Origin: an uncultured Sphingomonadaceae bacterium
GTDB lineage: Bacteria; Pseudomonadota; Alphaproteobacteria; Sphingomonadales; Sphingomonadaceae
NCBI GenBank assembly: GCA_938016505.1
Contig: CALLWN010000329.1
Location: forward strand, 1-5,305
Reading direction: 5' to 3'
DNA length: 5,305 nucleotides
This document shows, one piece after another, positions 1-5,305 of the stretch. The position numbers and the translations under genes are program-made. A model generated the notes under the pieces. The model saw only the letters and a list, made by a program, of their open reading frames with translations. It was not told the origin of the DNA and did not search any database. Position 1 is the first letter of the stretch; every line of letters starts with the position of its first letter.

Positions 1-3000
1 CGGCGCGGCGCCGGTCGTCCACCTCGCGGGCGTCGGGCAGATGCTCGACTGCGCGGTCGAGCCGCCCGCGCGCCTCGAGGGCCTCCATGAAGCGCACATG
101 GCCCGGCAGCGCGTTGGCAGCGCCGGCTTCCGCGATCGAGAGCGCCAGCGTCTGCGCCTCGTTGTGGCCAAGCACCAGCCCCGCCACCTCCGCCGTCATC
201 GCCTCGAGCAGCCGGTTGCGCCCGGCCCGGTCGAGCCGGCCGTCGGCCAGCGCGGCCCGCAGCGCAATCTTGATGTTCACCTCATTGTCCGAGGTGTCGA
301 CGCCTGCCGAATTGTCGATGAAGTCGGTGTTGATCCGCCCGCCCCGCCTTGCAAACGCAATGCGCCCGCGCTGCGTCACGCCAAGGTTGGCCCCCTCGCC
401 CACCACCTTCGCCCGCAGCGCGTCGCCGTTCACCCGGTGCGCGTCATTGGCCCGGTCGCCGACATCGGCGTGGCTCTCGTCCTCCGCCTTCACATAGGTG
501 CCGATCCCGCCAAACCAGAGGAGATCGACCGGTGCCTTCAGGATCGCGGCAATCAGCTCCGAGGGCCCGTGCATCCCCGGCGCGATCCCGAGCGCTGCCG
601 CCGCCTCCGCCGAGACCGGAATCGCCTTCTGGCTGCGCGCAAACACGCCGCCCCCCTTCGAGAGCCTGGCCGGGTCATAATCCGCCCAGCTCGAGCGCGG
701 CAGCCGGAACAGCCGCCGCCGCTCGTCCCACGCCACCGCAGGGTCCGGGTCGGGGTCGAGGAAGATGTGACGGTGGTCGAACGCCGCCACCAGCCGCAGC
801 GTCTTCGAAAGCAGCATCCCGTTGCCGAACACGTCGCCCGACATGTCGCCAACCCCGGCCACCGTCACCGGGTCCTTCTGCACGTCAACGCCCATCTCGG
901 CGAAATGCCGCGTCACCGAAACCCAGGCGCCGCGCGCGGTGATCCCCATCGCCTTGTGGTCGTAGCCAGCCGACCCCCCGCTCGCGAACGCGTCACCCAG
1001 CCAGAAGCCCGCCCCCTCGGCAATCGCATTGGCAACGTCGGAGAAGGTCGCAGTCCCCTTGTCGGCCGCCACCACCAGATAGGGGTCGTCGCCGTCGCGC
1101 CGCACCACGTGCGCGGCCGGCACCACGCGGCCGTCGCCGTCGAGATTGTCGGTCAGCGACAGCAGCGCCCGGATGAAGATCCGGTAGGCATCCTCGCCCT
1201 CGGCAAGCCAGGCCTCGCGGTTGGCCGGGTCGGGCAGCTGCTTGGGGTAGAAGCCGCCCTTCGCGCCGGTCGGCACGATGACGGCGTTCTTCACCACCTG
1301 CGCCTTGACGAGCCCGAGGATCTCGGTGCGGAAATCGTCGCGCCGGTCCGACCACCTGAGGCCGCCCCGGGCAATGCGGCCACCGCGCAGGTGGATGCCC
1401 TCGACCCTGGGCGAATAGACCCAGATCTCGCGCCACGGCCGCGGCTTGGGAAGCCCCGGCACCAGCGCGCTGTCGAACTTGAAGGCCAGCGCCTCCGGCC
1501 CGCCGGGCACGAACGCGTTGGTGCGCAGCATCGCTGCAACAAGATCGCGAAACAGCGAGAGGATCCGGTCGTCGTCGATCGCCAACACCCCGGCGAGCAT
1601 GTCGGTGAAGGTCTCGTCGGCGCCCGCTTCGGCATCGGGGTCCGCGTCAGGGCCGAACCGGGCGCGGAACCGCGCCGCGAGCGAGCGCGTCAGCGCAGCA
1701 TTGCGTCGCAGCACGTCAACCACGGTCGCGATCCCGTAGGAAACCCCGGTCTGCCGCAGGTAGCGGAACCAGGCGCGGAACCAGTTGGCCTCCTCGGCCG
1801 AAAGTCCAACCGCCGGAATGAGCGCGTTGAACGGGTCATTCTCCTGGGTCCCCGTCAGCACCGCGTCGAGCGCGGGCTCGATCCGGTCGGCGAAGGCGCG
1901 GAAATCGGCAGGGCGGGCAATTCCCTCCAGCCTGAAATCGTGGATCCAGCCGATCGCACCGCCAGCCAGGTCGAACGGCACCTCCTCGATCACCCGGAAG
2001 CCGAAATTCTCGAGCATCGGCACTGCGTCCGAAAGCGCAATGATCTCGCCGAGCCGGTAGATCTTCAGCCGGATCGTCGAGGGCGGGTCATCGGCGCGGA
2101 AATAGAGGGCGACATCGCGGTCGGCCGGGGTTGAAAGCTCGGCAAGCCGCAGGATGTCCTCGGCGGCTTCCGCAGGCGTGAACTCGGCGCGATAGCCCGG
2201 AGAGAAGGCCCGCCCGTGGCTGATCGCAAGGCGCGCCGCGCGCATCGGCCCGGCGCGCTCGGCAAGCGCCGCCTCCACCGCCTCGTCCCAGCCCCGCGTC
2301 AGCCGCTCCAGCCCGGCGTTGAGCGCCGCCTCGTCGGCCGCGCGCGCCACGTCGTGCAGCACATAATGCACCCGGGCGAGCCCCTCGCTCCGGAGCTCCA
2401 CGTCATAGCGGGCAAGCGTCCCGCCGCACGCCTCCTCGAGCAGCCGCCCCACCCGCGTCCGGAGCTCGGCCGAATAGGCGTCGCGCGGAATGTAGACCAA
2501 AGCCGAGAGCGCGCGCGCCACCTCGTCCATGTTGAGGAACAGGCGCGGCCGCGGCCGGTCGATGAGCGACAGCAGCCCCTCCGCCATCTCCTCGAGCCGC
2601 TCGGCGTTCATCTGGAACAGCTCGTCCCGCGGGAAGGTCTCGAGCACATGCCCCAGCGCCTTGCCGGCATGGCCGCGCGGGTCATAGCCCAGCCGCTCGG
2701 TCACCTGCGCCACCTTGCGCCTCACCAGCGGCACCCGGCGCGGGCTCTCGTTCAGTGCAGCCGAGGTGAACAGCCCAAGGAAGATCGCCGCGCCGGCAAC
2801 CCGTCCCTCCTCGTCGAACTGCCTGACCGTCACCATGTCCATCGGCACATTGCGGTGCACCGTCGAGACCAGCCGGCTCTTCGAGACGATGAGCGCAGCG
2901 GTCGGATCGCCGGCCCCGGGGTCGGGTGCGGGAAACCGGTCCGAAGCCTTCAGGATCCCCTTCACGCCCTCGGCATCGACGCAGCCGAGCAGGGTGAAAT

Positions 3001-3634
3001 TGTCGGCCGCCAGCCACTCGAGGAAGGCGATCGTCTCGGCGAGCACGTGCGGCGCAACCGGCGGCGGCCGGTCGTTGAGCCCGCGCGCCGCCGCCCGCAG
3101 CCGCTCGAGCATCGGCTTCCAGTCCGAGACCGCCAGCCTGACCTCGCCATAGACGAGGGACAGCTCGGCCTGCAGCGCGGCGCGCGCCTTCGCCGGCGCC
3201 CGCTCGACCTCCATCGCCACCACCGACTCCCGCGGGTCGCCGCTCCCGCCGATCGCCACGATCGCGCCGCGGTCGTCCCGCCGCACCGGCATCACCGGGT
3301 GGAGAAGGCAGGCGATCTCAAGCCCGGCGCGCGTGATGGCAGCCGTCGCGCTGTCCACCAGGAAGGGCATGTCGTCGGTCACCAGAACGACCGGCATCCG
3401 CCGCAGCCCGGCCTCGACCTCTGCCACACCCACATGCACCCGGTGTTGCCCGGGCTGGCGGACCCGGGCGGTCTCCCACGCCGCCTCGAACAGCCGGTCG
3501 CGCTGGCCGGGGCCAGCCATGTCCGTCTCGCAGCGCGGCCCCGACCGTCCCAGCGCCTCGAGAAAGGCCGCCTTCAGCGCGTCGTCCCCGGCCGCATCCC
3601 CGCCCCCACTCTCCCCGGCAACCGTGCTCGCCAT
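1..3634 (-). CDS. gdhB: NAD-specific glutamate dehydrogenase, large (180 kDa class), C-terminus cut by window edge
   Basis: Catalyses NAD-dependent oxidative deamination of glutamate to 2-oxoglutarate and ammonium in the cytoplasm, a catabolic route into the TCA cycle. The minus-strand frame is open for all 1211 visible codons. Residues about 86-95 read TDDMPFLVDS, the hallmark of the N-terminal ACT-like regulatory region. FLGLFTSAA (about 284-292), ETFPRDELFQ (about 331-340) and YIPRDAYSAELR (about 377-388) follow in family order. The catalytic core holds GGLRWSDRRDDFRTE (about 755-769), then PTGAKGGF with the presumed catalytic lysine at residue 792. The nucleotide-binding segment GVGDMSGDVFGNGM is at 927-940, and TDFIDNSAGVDTSDNEVNIK at about 1103-1122. 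Family members are roughly 1550-1650 residues, so about 350-450 are missing past position 1. The start at 3634 is chosen for GAGGAGAG just upstream; an in-frame ATG at 3691 lacks a good ribosome site. No frameshift is seen. The gdhB symbol is inferred from the family and is used variably. Confidence 0.96.
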   Translation of the reverse strand, partial: MASTVAGESGGGDAAGDDALKAAFLEALGRSGPRCETDMAGPGQRDRLFEAAWETARVRQPGQHRVHVGVAEVEAGLRRMPVVLVTDDMPFLVDSATAAITRAGLEIACLLHPVMPVRRDDRGAIVAIGGSGDPRESVVAMEVERAPAKARAALQAELSLVYGEVRLAVSDWKPMLERLRAAARGLNDRPPPVAPHVLAETIAFLEWLAADNFTLLGCVDAEGVKGILKASDRFPAPDPGAGDPTAALIVSKSRLVSTVHRNVPMDMVTVRQFDEEGRVAGAAIFLGLFTSAALNESPRRVPLVRRKVAQVTERLGYDPRGHAGKALGHVLETFPRDELFQMNAERLEEMAEGLLSLIDRPRPRLFLNMDEVARALSALVYIPRDAYSAELRTRVGRLLEEACGGTLARYDVELRSEGLARVHYVLHDVARAADEAALNAGLERLTRGWDEAVEAALAERAGPMRAARLAISHGRAFSPGYRAEFTPAEAAEDILRLAELSTPADRDVALYFRADDPPSTIRLKIYRLGEIIALSDAVPMLENFGFRVIEEVPFDLAGGAIGWIHDFRLEGIARPADFRAFADRIEPALDAVLTGTQENDPFNALIPAVGLSAEEANWFRAWFRYLRQTGVSYGIATVVDVLRRNAALTRSLAARFRARFGPDADPDAEAGADETFTDMLAGVLAIDDDRILSLFRDLVAAMLRTNAFVPGGPEALAFKFDSALVPGLPKPRPWREIWVYSPRVEGIHLRGGRIARGGLRWSDRRDDFRTEILGLVKAQVVKNAVIVPTGAKGGFYPKQLPDPANREAWLAEGEDAYRIFIRALLSLTDNLDGDGRVVPAAHVVRRDGDDPYLVVAADKGTATFSDVANAIAEGAGFWLGDAFASGGSAGYDHKAMGITARGAWVSVTRHFAEMGVDVQKDPVTVAGVGDMSGDVFGNGMLLSKTLRLVAAFDHRHIFLDPDPDPAVAWDERRRLFRLPRSSWADYDPARLSKGGGVFARSQKAIPVSAEAAAALGIAPGMHGPSELIAAILKAPVDLLWFGGIGTYVKAEDESHADVGDRANDAHRVNGDALRAKVVGEGANLGVTQRGRIAFARRGGRINTDFIDNSAGVDTSDNEVNIKIALRAALADGRLDRAGRNRLLEAMTAEVAGLVLGHNEAQTLALSIAEAGAANALPGHVRFMEALEARGRLDRAVEHLPDAREVDDRRRA

Positions 3635-3639
3635 CAAGG

Positions 3640-3647
3640 CTCTCCTC
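3640..3647 (-). promoter_or_regulatory. Ribosome binding site deciding the dehydrogenase start
   Basis: On the minus strand GAGGAGAG is followed by five bases (CCTTG) and then ATG at 3634. This near-consensus Shine-Dalgarno match favours that ATG over the in-frame ATG at 3691, which would add 19 Arg-rich residues and has no comparable site. Confidence 0.75.
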
Positions 3648-3655
3648 AGCCGCCT

Positions 3656-3665
3656 CTCGCGCGAG
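3656..3665. promoter_or_regulatory. Perfect 10-bp palindrome upstream of the dehydrogenase
   Basis: CTCGCGCGAG is a perfect palindrome located 22 bp upstream of the dehydrogenase ATG and just upstream of its ribosome binding site. It could be a small operator half-pair or RNA hairpin. In DNA this GC-rich, short palindromes also arise by chance, and no known operator consensus is recognised. Confidence 0.2.
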
Positions 3666-3715
3666 GGCGTGGCGCCCCATAGGCCAGCCATCCGGCCGCT
3701 TCAACGCGCCCGCCC

Positions 3716-3797
3716 CGCCAGACTCCGGCCCGCCAGACCCCGGCCCGCCAGACCCCGGCCAGGCTCCGGCCAGGCTCCGGCCCGCCCGACCCCGGCC
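3716..3797. repeat. Degenerate GC-rich tandem repeat, 15-bp and 11-bp units
   Basis: Six head-to-tail units are readable on the plus strand. Three 15-mers come first: CGCCAGACTCCGGCC (3716-3730), then CGCCAGACCCCGGCC twice (3731-3745, 3746-3760). Two identical 11-mers AGGCTCCGGCC follow (3761-3771, 3772-3782), then one variant 15-mer CGCCCGACCCCGGCC (3783-3797). Every unit ends in CCGGCC. The array lies wholly in the gap between the stop of the hypothetical gene and the dehydrogenase start. If those genes are cotranscribed, it is in the mRNA between them, or in the dehydrogenase leader if that gene has its own promoter. The self-complementary CCGG/GGCC cores could let neighbouring units pair in RNA. 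Replication slippage is the simplest origin. Confidence 0.85.
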
Positions 3798-3802
3798 GCT
3801 GC

Positions 3803-4594
3803 TCAGTGCGTGCCGCGCAGCCACTCCAGCGCTGCGGCCAGCTCGCGCTGGAGATCGGCGGCCTCGTCCGCCGACAGCAGCATCCGCCACGAGGCGATCA
3901 CCACGGCAAGCGGCCCCGCCGGAGCCGACATGCCGCCAGGCGCGGCAAACGGCAGCGCGATCGCCCGCAACAGCAGGCCCGGCTGCTGCCGGCGTGCGGC
4001 ATCGCCCCTTGCCGGGTCGCCAGGCGCCCCGCCGCTGGCCCGGTCGGGCGCGTCGATCTCGACCACCACCGGCGCCCTGCCTGCCACCGCCCGCTCGACC
4101 AGCGCGGCCAGCCGCGCCGCAACCGTCGCCTCCGCGCCGCCATCGGCGGCCACGGGTCCGGCCGAAACAATCCCGAGCTCGGCAATCTTCCGCCCCACCC
4201 GCAGGATCCGCGGCAGCCGGCAGCAAGGGTCGCTCGGGTGGGGCGGAAGCGCGAACAGAACGGCATTGTCGGCAAACATCGGTGTCTCGAGCACCTTGAT
4301 CGCGCCCGCTTCCGGCAGTCCGCCCGGTTGCCGCAGCTGGTCCCACAGCGCCTCGGCCCGCCGCACCAGCCGCCGCTCCACCCCGATGAGCGGCAGCGCC
4401 TCGGCCGGGCCCACGGCAAGCCCGGCGCGGGCGTCGGCATGCGCACCCGAACGGGTGCCAGCCGGCCACGGCTGGTGCAGGCCCGGCGCCGACTTGCGGC
4501 CGCCCTGCGTCGGCGCGGCCAGCCCCGAGGGCACGGTCGCTCCGTCAATCCCCGTCACGCCCGCCTGCCTGCGGGGCCGCTCCGACTGGTCCAT
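3803..4594 (-). CDS. Hypothetical protein upstream of gdh, possibly PAS_5-like
   Basis: A 263-residue protein that I do not recognise with confidence. Residues 1-65 are rich in Gly, Ala, Pro and Arg and look disordered. From about 70 the sequence becomes protein-like: a helix around RRLVRRAEALWDQLRQ (about 74-89), a segment ending in a hydrophobic stretch (DNAVLFALPP, 109-118), then RILRVGRKIAELGI (129-142). A helix follows at about 157-172, then the strand-like APVVVEIDAP (174-183), a low-complexity loop (185-205), LLLRAIALPF (207-216), LAVVIASWRMLL (229-240) and the C-terminal helix SADEAADLQRELAAALEWLR (241-260). The order WDxLR, hydrophobic strand, RVG, late LRAIALPF and ASWR loosely recalls alphaproteobacterial PAS_5 proteins; this is inference, not a domain hit. 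There is no signal peptide or membrane segment. It has the same orientation as the dehydrogenase, 168 bp upstream, so cotranscription is plausible. The start at 4594 follows GGAGAGG; GTG codons just upstream and an ATG at 4783 are alternatives. Confidence 0.72.
   Translation of the reverse strand: MDQSERPRRQAGVTGIDGATVPSGLAAPTQGGRKSAPGLHQPWPAGTRSGAHADARAGLAVGPAEALPLIGVERRLVRRAEALWDQLRQPGGLPEAGAIKVLETPMFADNAVLFALPPHPSDPCCRLPRILRVGRKIAELGIVSAGPVAADGGAEATVAARLAALVERAVAGRAPVVVEIDAPDRASGGAPGDPARGDAARRQQPGLLLRAIALPFAAPGGMSAPAGPLAVVIASWRMLLSADEAADLQRELAAALEWLRGTH
4443..4475. other. Two adjacent perfect inverted repeats inside the hypothetical gene
   Basis: GCACCCG-AA-CGGGTGC (4443-4458) is a 7-bp stem with a 2-base loop. 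It is followed, sharing base 4458, by CCAGCCG-GCCA-CGGCTGG (4458-4475), a 7-bp stem with a 4-base loop. A further GGTGC (4474-4478) could pair with the first arm instead, giving mutually exclusive folds. The element lies in the low-complexity N-terminal coding part of the hypothetical gene (about residues 40-51). Confidence 0.4.
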
Positions 4595-4605
4595 GGCCCG
4601 GACCA

Positions 4606-4612
4606 CCTCTCC
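4606..4612 (-). promoter_or_regulatory. Candidate ribosome binding site of the hypothetical gene
   Basis: GGAGAGG on the minus strand lies 11 bases before the ATG at 4594. The spacing is somewhat long but acceptable. It supports the 263-residue form over the longer form starting at 4783, whose extra 63 residues look like translated non-coding DNA. A GTG directly after this motif is too close to be served by it. Confidence 0.5.
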
Positions 4613-4717
4613 ACCACCGACCTGGCACCACGCTGCACCGGGTCCACCTCCGATTGACGGCCAGGCATGACGGAAGTTGCGTGCAAGCCCCCACGGCCCC
4701 GCCCCTCCCGGCCCGGC

Positions 4718-4746
4718 TTGTCGCTGCGGCGGGCGCCCGCTATGGC
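4718..4746 (+). promoter_or_regulatory. Weak sigma-70-like promoter candidate for the sulfurtransferase
   Basis: TTGTCG (4718-4723), a 17-bp spacer and TATGGC (4741-4746) form a weak match to a housekeeping promoter: four of six bases at -35 and three of six at -10. It would give a short leader that still includes the ribosome binding site at 4765-4771. Poor -10 matches are common in GC-rich alphaproteobacteria, so this is only a candidate. Confidence 0.25.
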
Positions 4747-4764
4747 CCCGCCGGCAGCACGAGC

Positions 4765-4771
4765 GAGGAGG
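4765..4771 (+). promoter_or_regulatory. Ribosome binding site of the sulfurtransferase
   Basis: GAGGAGG lies 10 bases before the ATG at 4782. It is a strong Shine-Dalgarno match and fixes the start, from which the rhodanese SADWL segment follows immediately. Confidence 0.75.
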
Positions 4772-4781
4772 CGCGCCAGGC

Positions 4782-5305
4782 ATGGATCATCTCGTCAGCG
4801 CAGACTGGCTCAGGGGCGAGCTCCACAAGTCCGACATCCGCGTCGTCGATGCCACCCTCTTCCTCCCCGACCACGGCCGCAACGCCCGCGCCGAGCACGA
4901 GGCCGCCCACATCCCCGGCGCCGTCTTCCTCGATCTCGACGAGGTCGCAGACCTCACCAGCCCCTACCCCCACATGCTGCCCCCGCCCGAGAAGTTCGCC
5001 AGCCGCGCCCAGGCGCTCGGTCTCGGCGACGGCAGCCGCATCATCGTCTACGACAACTCCCCGCTGCGCTCGGCAGCGCGGGCCTGGTGGATGTTCCGCG
5101 TCTTCGGGGCCCACGCGGTCGCCATCCTCGACGGCGGGCTCGACGCCTGGAAGGCCGCTGGCGGCGCGCTCGAGAGCGGCCGCGCCGTGATCCGCCACCG
5201 CCACTTCACCGCCTGGGAAGACCGCACCCCGGTCCGCACCCTTGCCGCCATGCGCGAGAACCTGAAATCGGGCGCCGAGCAGGTCGCGGACGCCCGCTCG
5301 CCAGG
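4782..5305 (+). CDS. sseA: 3-mercaptopyruvate / thiosulfate sulfurtransferase (rhodanese), C-terminal half cut by window edge
   Basis: A cytoplasmic two-domain rhodanese enzyme that moves a sulfane sulfur from 3-mercaptopyruvate or thiosulfate to an acceptor such as cyanide or a thiol. The 174 visible codons cover the N-terminal, non-catalytic rhodanese domain. It begins SADWL (6-10), then VVDATLFLP (21-29), HEAAHIPGAVFLDLDEVAD (39-57) with the typical HIPGA, TSPYPHMLPPPEKFA (59-73), RIIVYDN (86-92), ARAWWMFRVFGAHAVAILDGGLDAWKA (99-125) and the linker to the second domain near 137-174. The family is about 280 residues, so roughly 105-110 remain beyond the right edge. These would include the active-site cysteine loop, which separates mercaptopyruvate from thiosulfate preference and cannot be read here. 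The ATG at 4782 is preceded by GAGGAGG with 10 bases between. It is transcribed divergently from the hypothetical gene. The specific symbol is less certain than the family. Confidence 0.93.
   Translation, partial: MDHLVSADWLRGELHKSDIRVVDATLFLPDHGRNARAEHEAAHIPGAVFLDLDEVADLTSPYPHMLPPPEKFASRAQALGLGDGSRIIVYDNSPLRSAARAWWMFRVFGAHAVAILDGGLDAWKAAGGALESGRAVIRHRHFTAWEDRTPVRTLAAMRENLKSGAEQVADARSP

Noticed and set aside
41..2134. 697-codon plus-strand open frame
   Set aside because: It lies in exact codon register opposite gdh. Its length follows from avoidance of TTA, CTA and TCA codons in gdh. The translation is Arg/Pro/His-rich, matches no family I recognise and has no convincing start signal.
2216..3682. 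488-codon plus-strand open frame starting at GTG
   Set aside because: Continuation of the same antisense register across the N-terminal half of gdh; a shadow with no protein-like features.
3635..3691. Upstream in-frame gdh start at 3691
   Set aside because: It adds an Arg-rich 19-residue stretch with no good ribosome site, while the ATG at 3634 has GAGGAGAG at good spacing.
3635..3802. Intrinsic terminator between the hypothetical gene and gdh
   Set aside because: GC-rich potential stems exist, but no T-run follows on the minus strand, so an intrinsic terminator is not supported.
3318..4469. 383-codon minus-strand open frame
   Set aside because: It overlaps both the gdh N-terminus and the hypothetical gene in another frame and crosses the tandem repeat. 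The product is low-complexity Gly/Ala/Arg.
4623..4637. Sigma-54-like TGGCAC...TGCA element on the plus strand
   Set aside because: The GG to GC distance is one base short of the strict spacing sigma-54 promoters require, and no upstream activator site is visible.
3333..4670. 445-codon plus-strand open frame
   Set aside because: Antisense to both minus-strand genes and spanning their gap. It is Ser/Ala/Pro/Arg-rich with no motif, typical of out-of-frame GC-rich DNA.
4595..4783. Longer start for the hypothetical gene at 4783
   Set aside because: The extra 63 residues are Gly/Pro/Arg/Cys-rich and look like translated intergenic DNA. They would cover the sulfurtransferase ribosome site and promoter candidate, and the ATG at 4594 has a better-placed GGAGAGG.
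4654..5190. 178-codon plus-strand frame overlapping the sulfurtransferase
   Set aside because: It is out of frame with the clear rhodanese reading, and its translation is Ser/Pro/Arg low complexity.
4740..5204. 154-codon minus-strand frame opposite the sulfurtransferase
   Set aside because: Antisense shadow of the rhodanese domain; the real protein on the other strand has clear family motifs.
1..5305. A new defence, mobile or biosynthetic system
   Set aside because: The window is filled by two well-known metabolic genes and one small unknown. No transposase, integrase, toxin-antitoxin pair, spacer array or modular enzyme is visible.

Overview
The window is very GC-rich DNA with a strong G/C preference at third codon positions. 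It looks like a chromosomal segment of an alphaproteobacterium. A Sphingomonadales-like member is my best guess, from the style of the NAD-glutamate dehydrogenase and of the neighbouring sulfurtransferase, but this is inference because no rRNA or marker gene is present. No tRNA or rRNA gene, insertion sequence, phage gene or CRISPR array is visible.

Layout: positions 1-3634 on the minus strand hold the first 1211 codons of a large (about 180 kDa class) NAD-specific glutamate dehydrogenase. Its C-terminus lies beyond the left edge. Positions 3635-3802 are a short gap containing a degenerate GC-rich tandem repeat (3716-3797), a 10-bp palindrome and the ribosome binding site of the dehydrogenase. 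Positions 3803-4594 on the minus strand encode a 263-residue protein I cannot name with confidence; its C-terminal half has a faint resemblance to PAS_5-type proteins. Positions 4595-4781 are a 187-bp divergent intergenic region. From 4782 to the right edge on the plus strand runs the N-terminal 174 codons of a two-domain rhodanese-type 3-mercaptopyruvate/thiosulfate sulfurtransferase.

The two minus-strand genes share orientation and could be one transcription unit, with the unknown protein upstream of the dehydrogenase. The dehydrogenase converts glutamate to 2-oxoglutarate and ammonium and feeds amino-acid carbon into the TCA cycle. The sulfurtransferase is divergently transcribed and belongs to cysteine/sulfur metabolism; nothing in the sequence ties it to the other two.

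Both recognisable genes run off the window edges. The long plus-strand open frames opposite the dehydrogenase are codon-bias shadows. I see no strong evidence of an undescribed system. The points most worth a second look are the tandem repeat in the putative leader of the dehydrogenase and the unidentified protein next to it.
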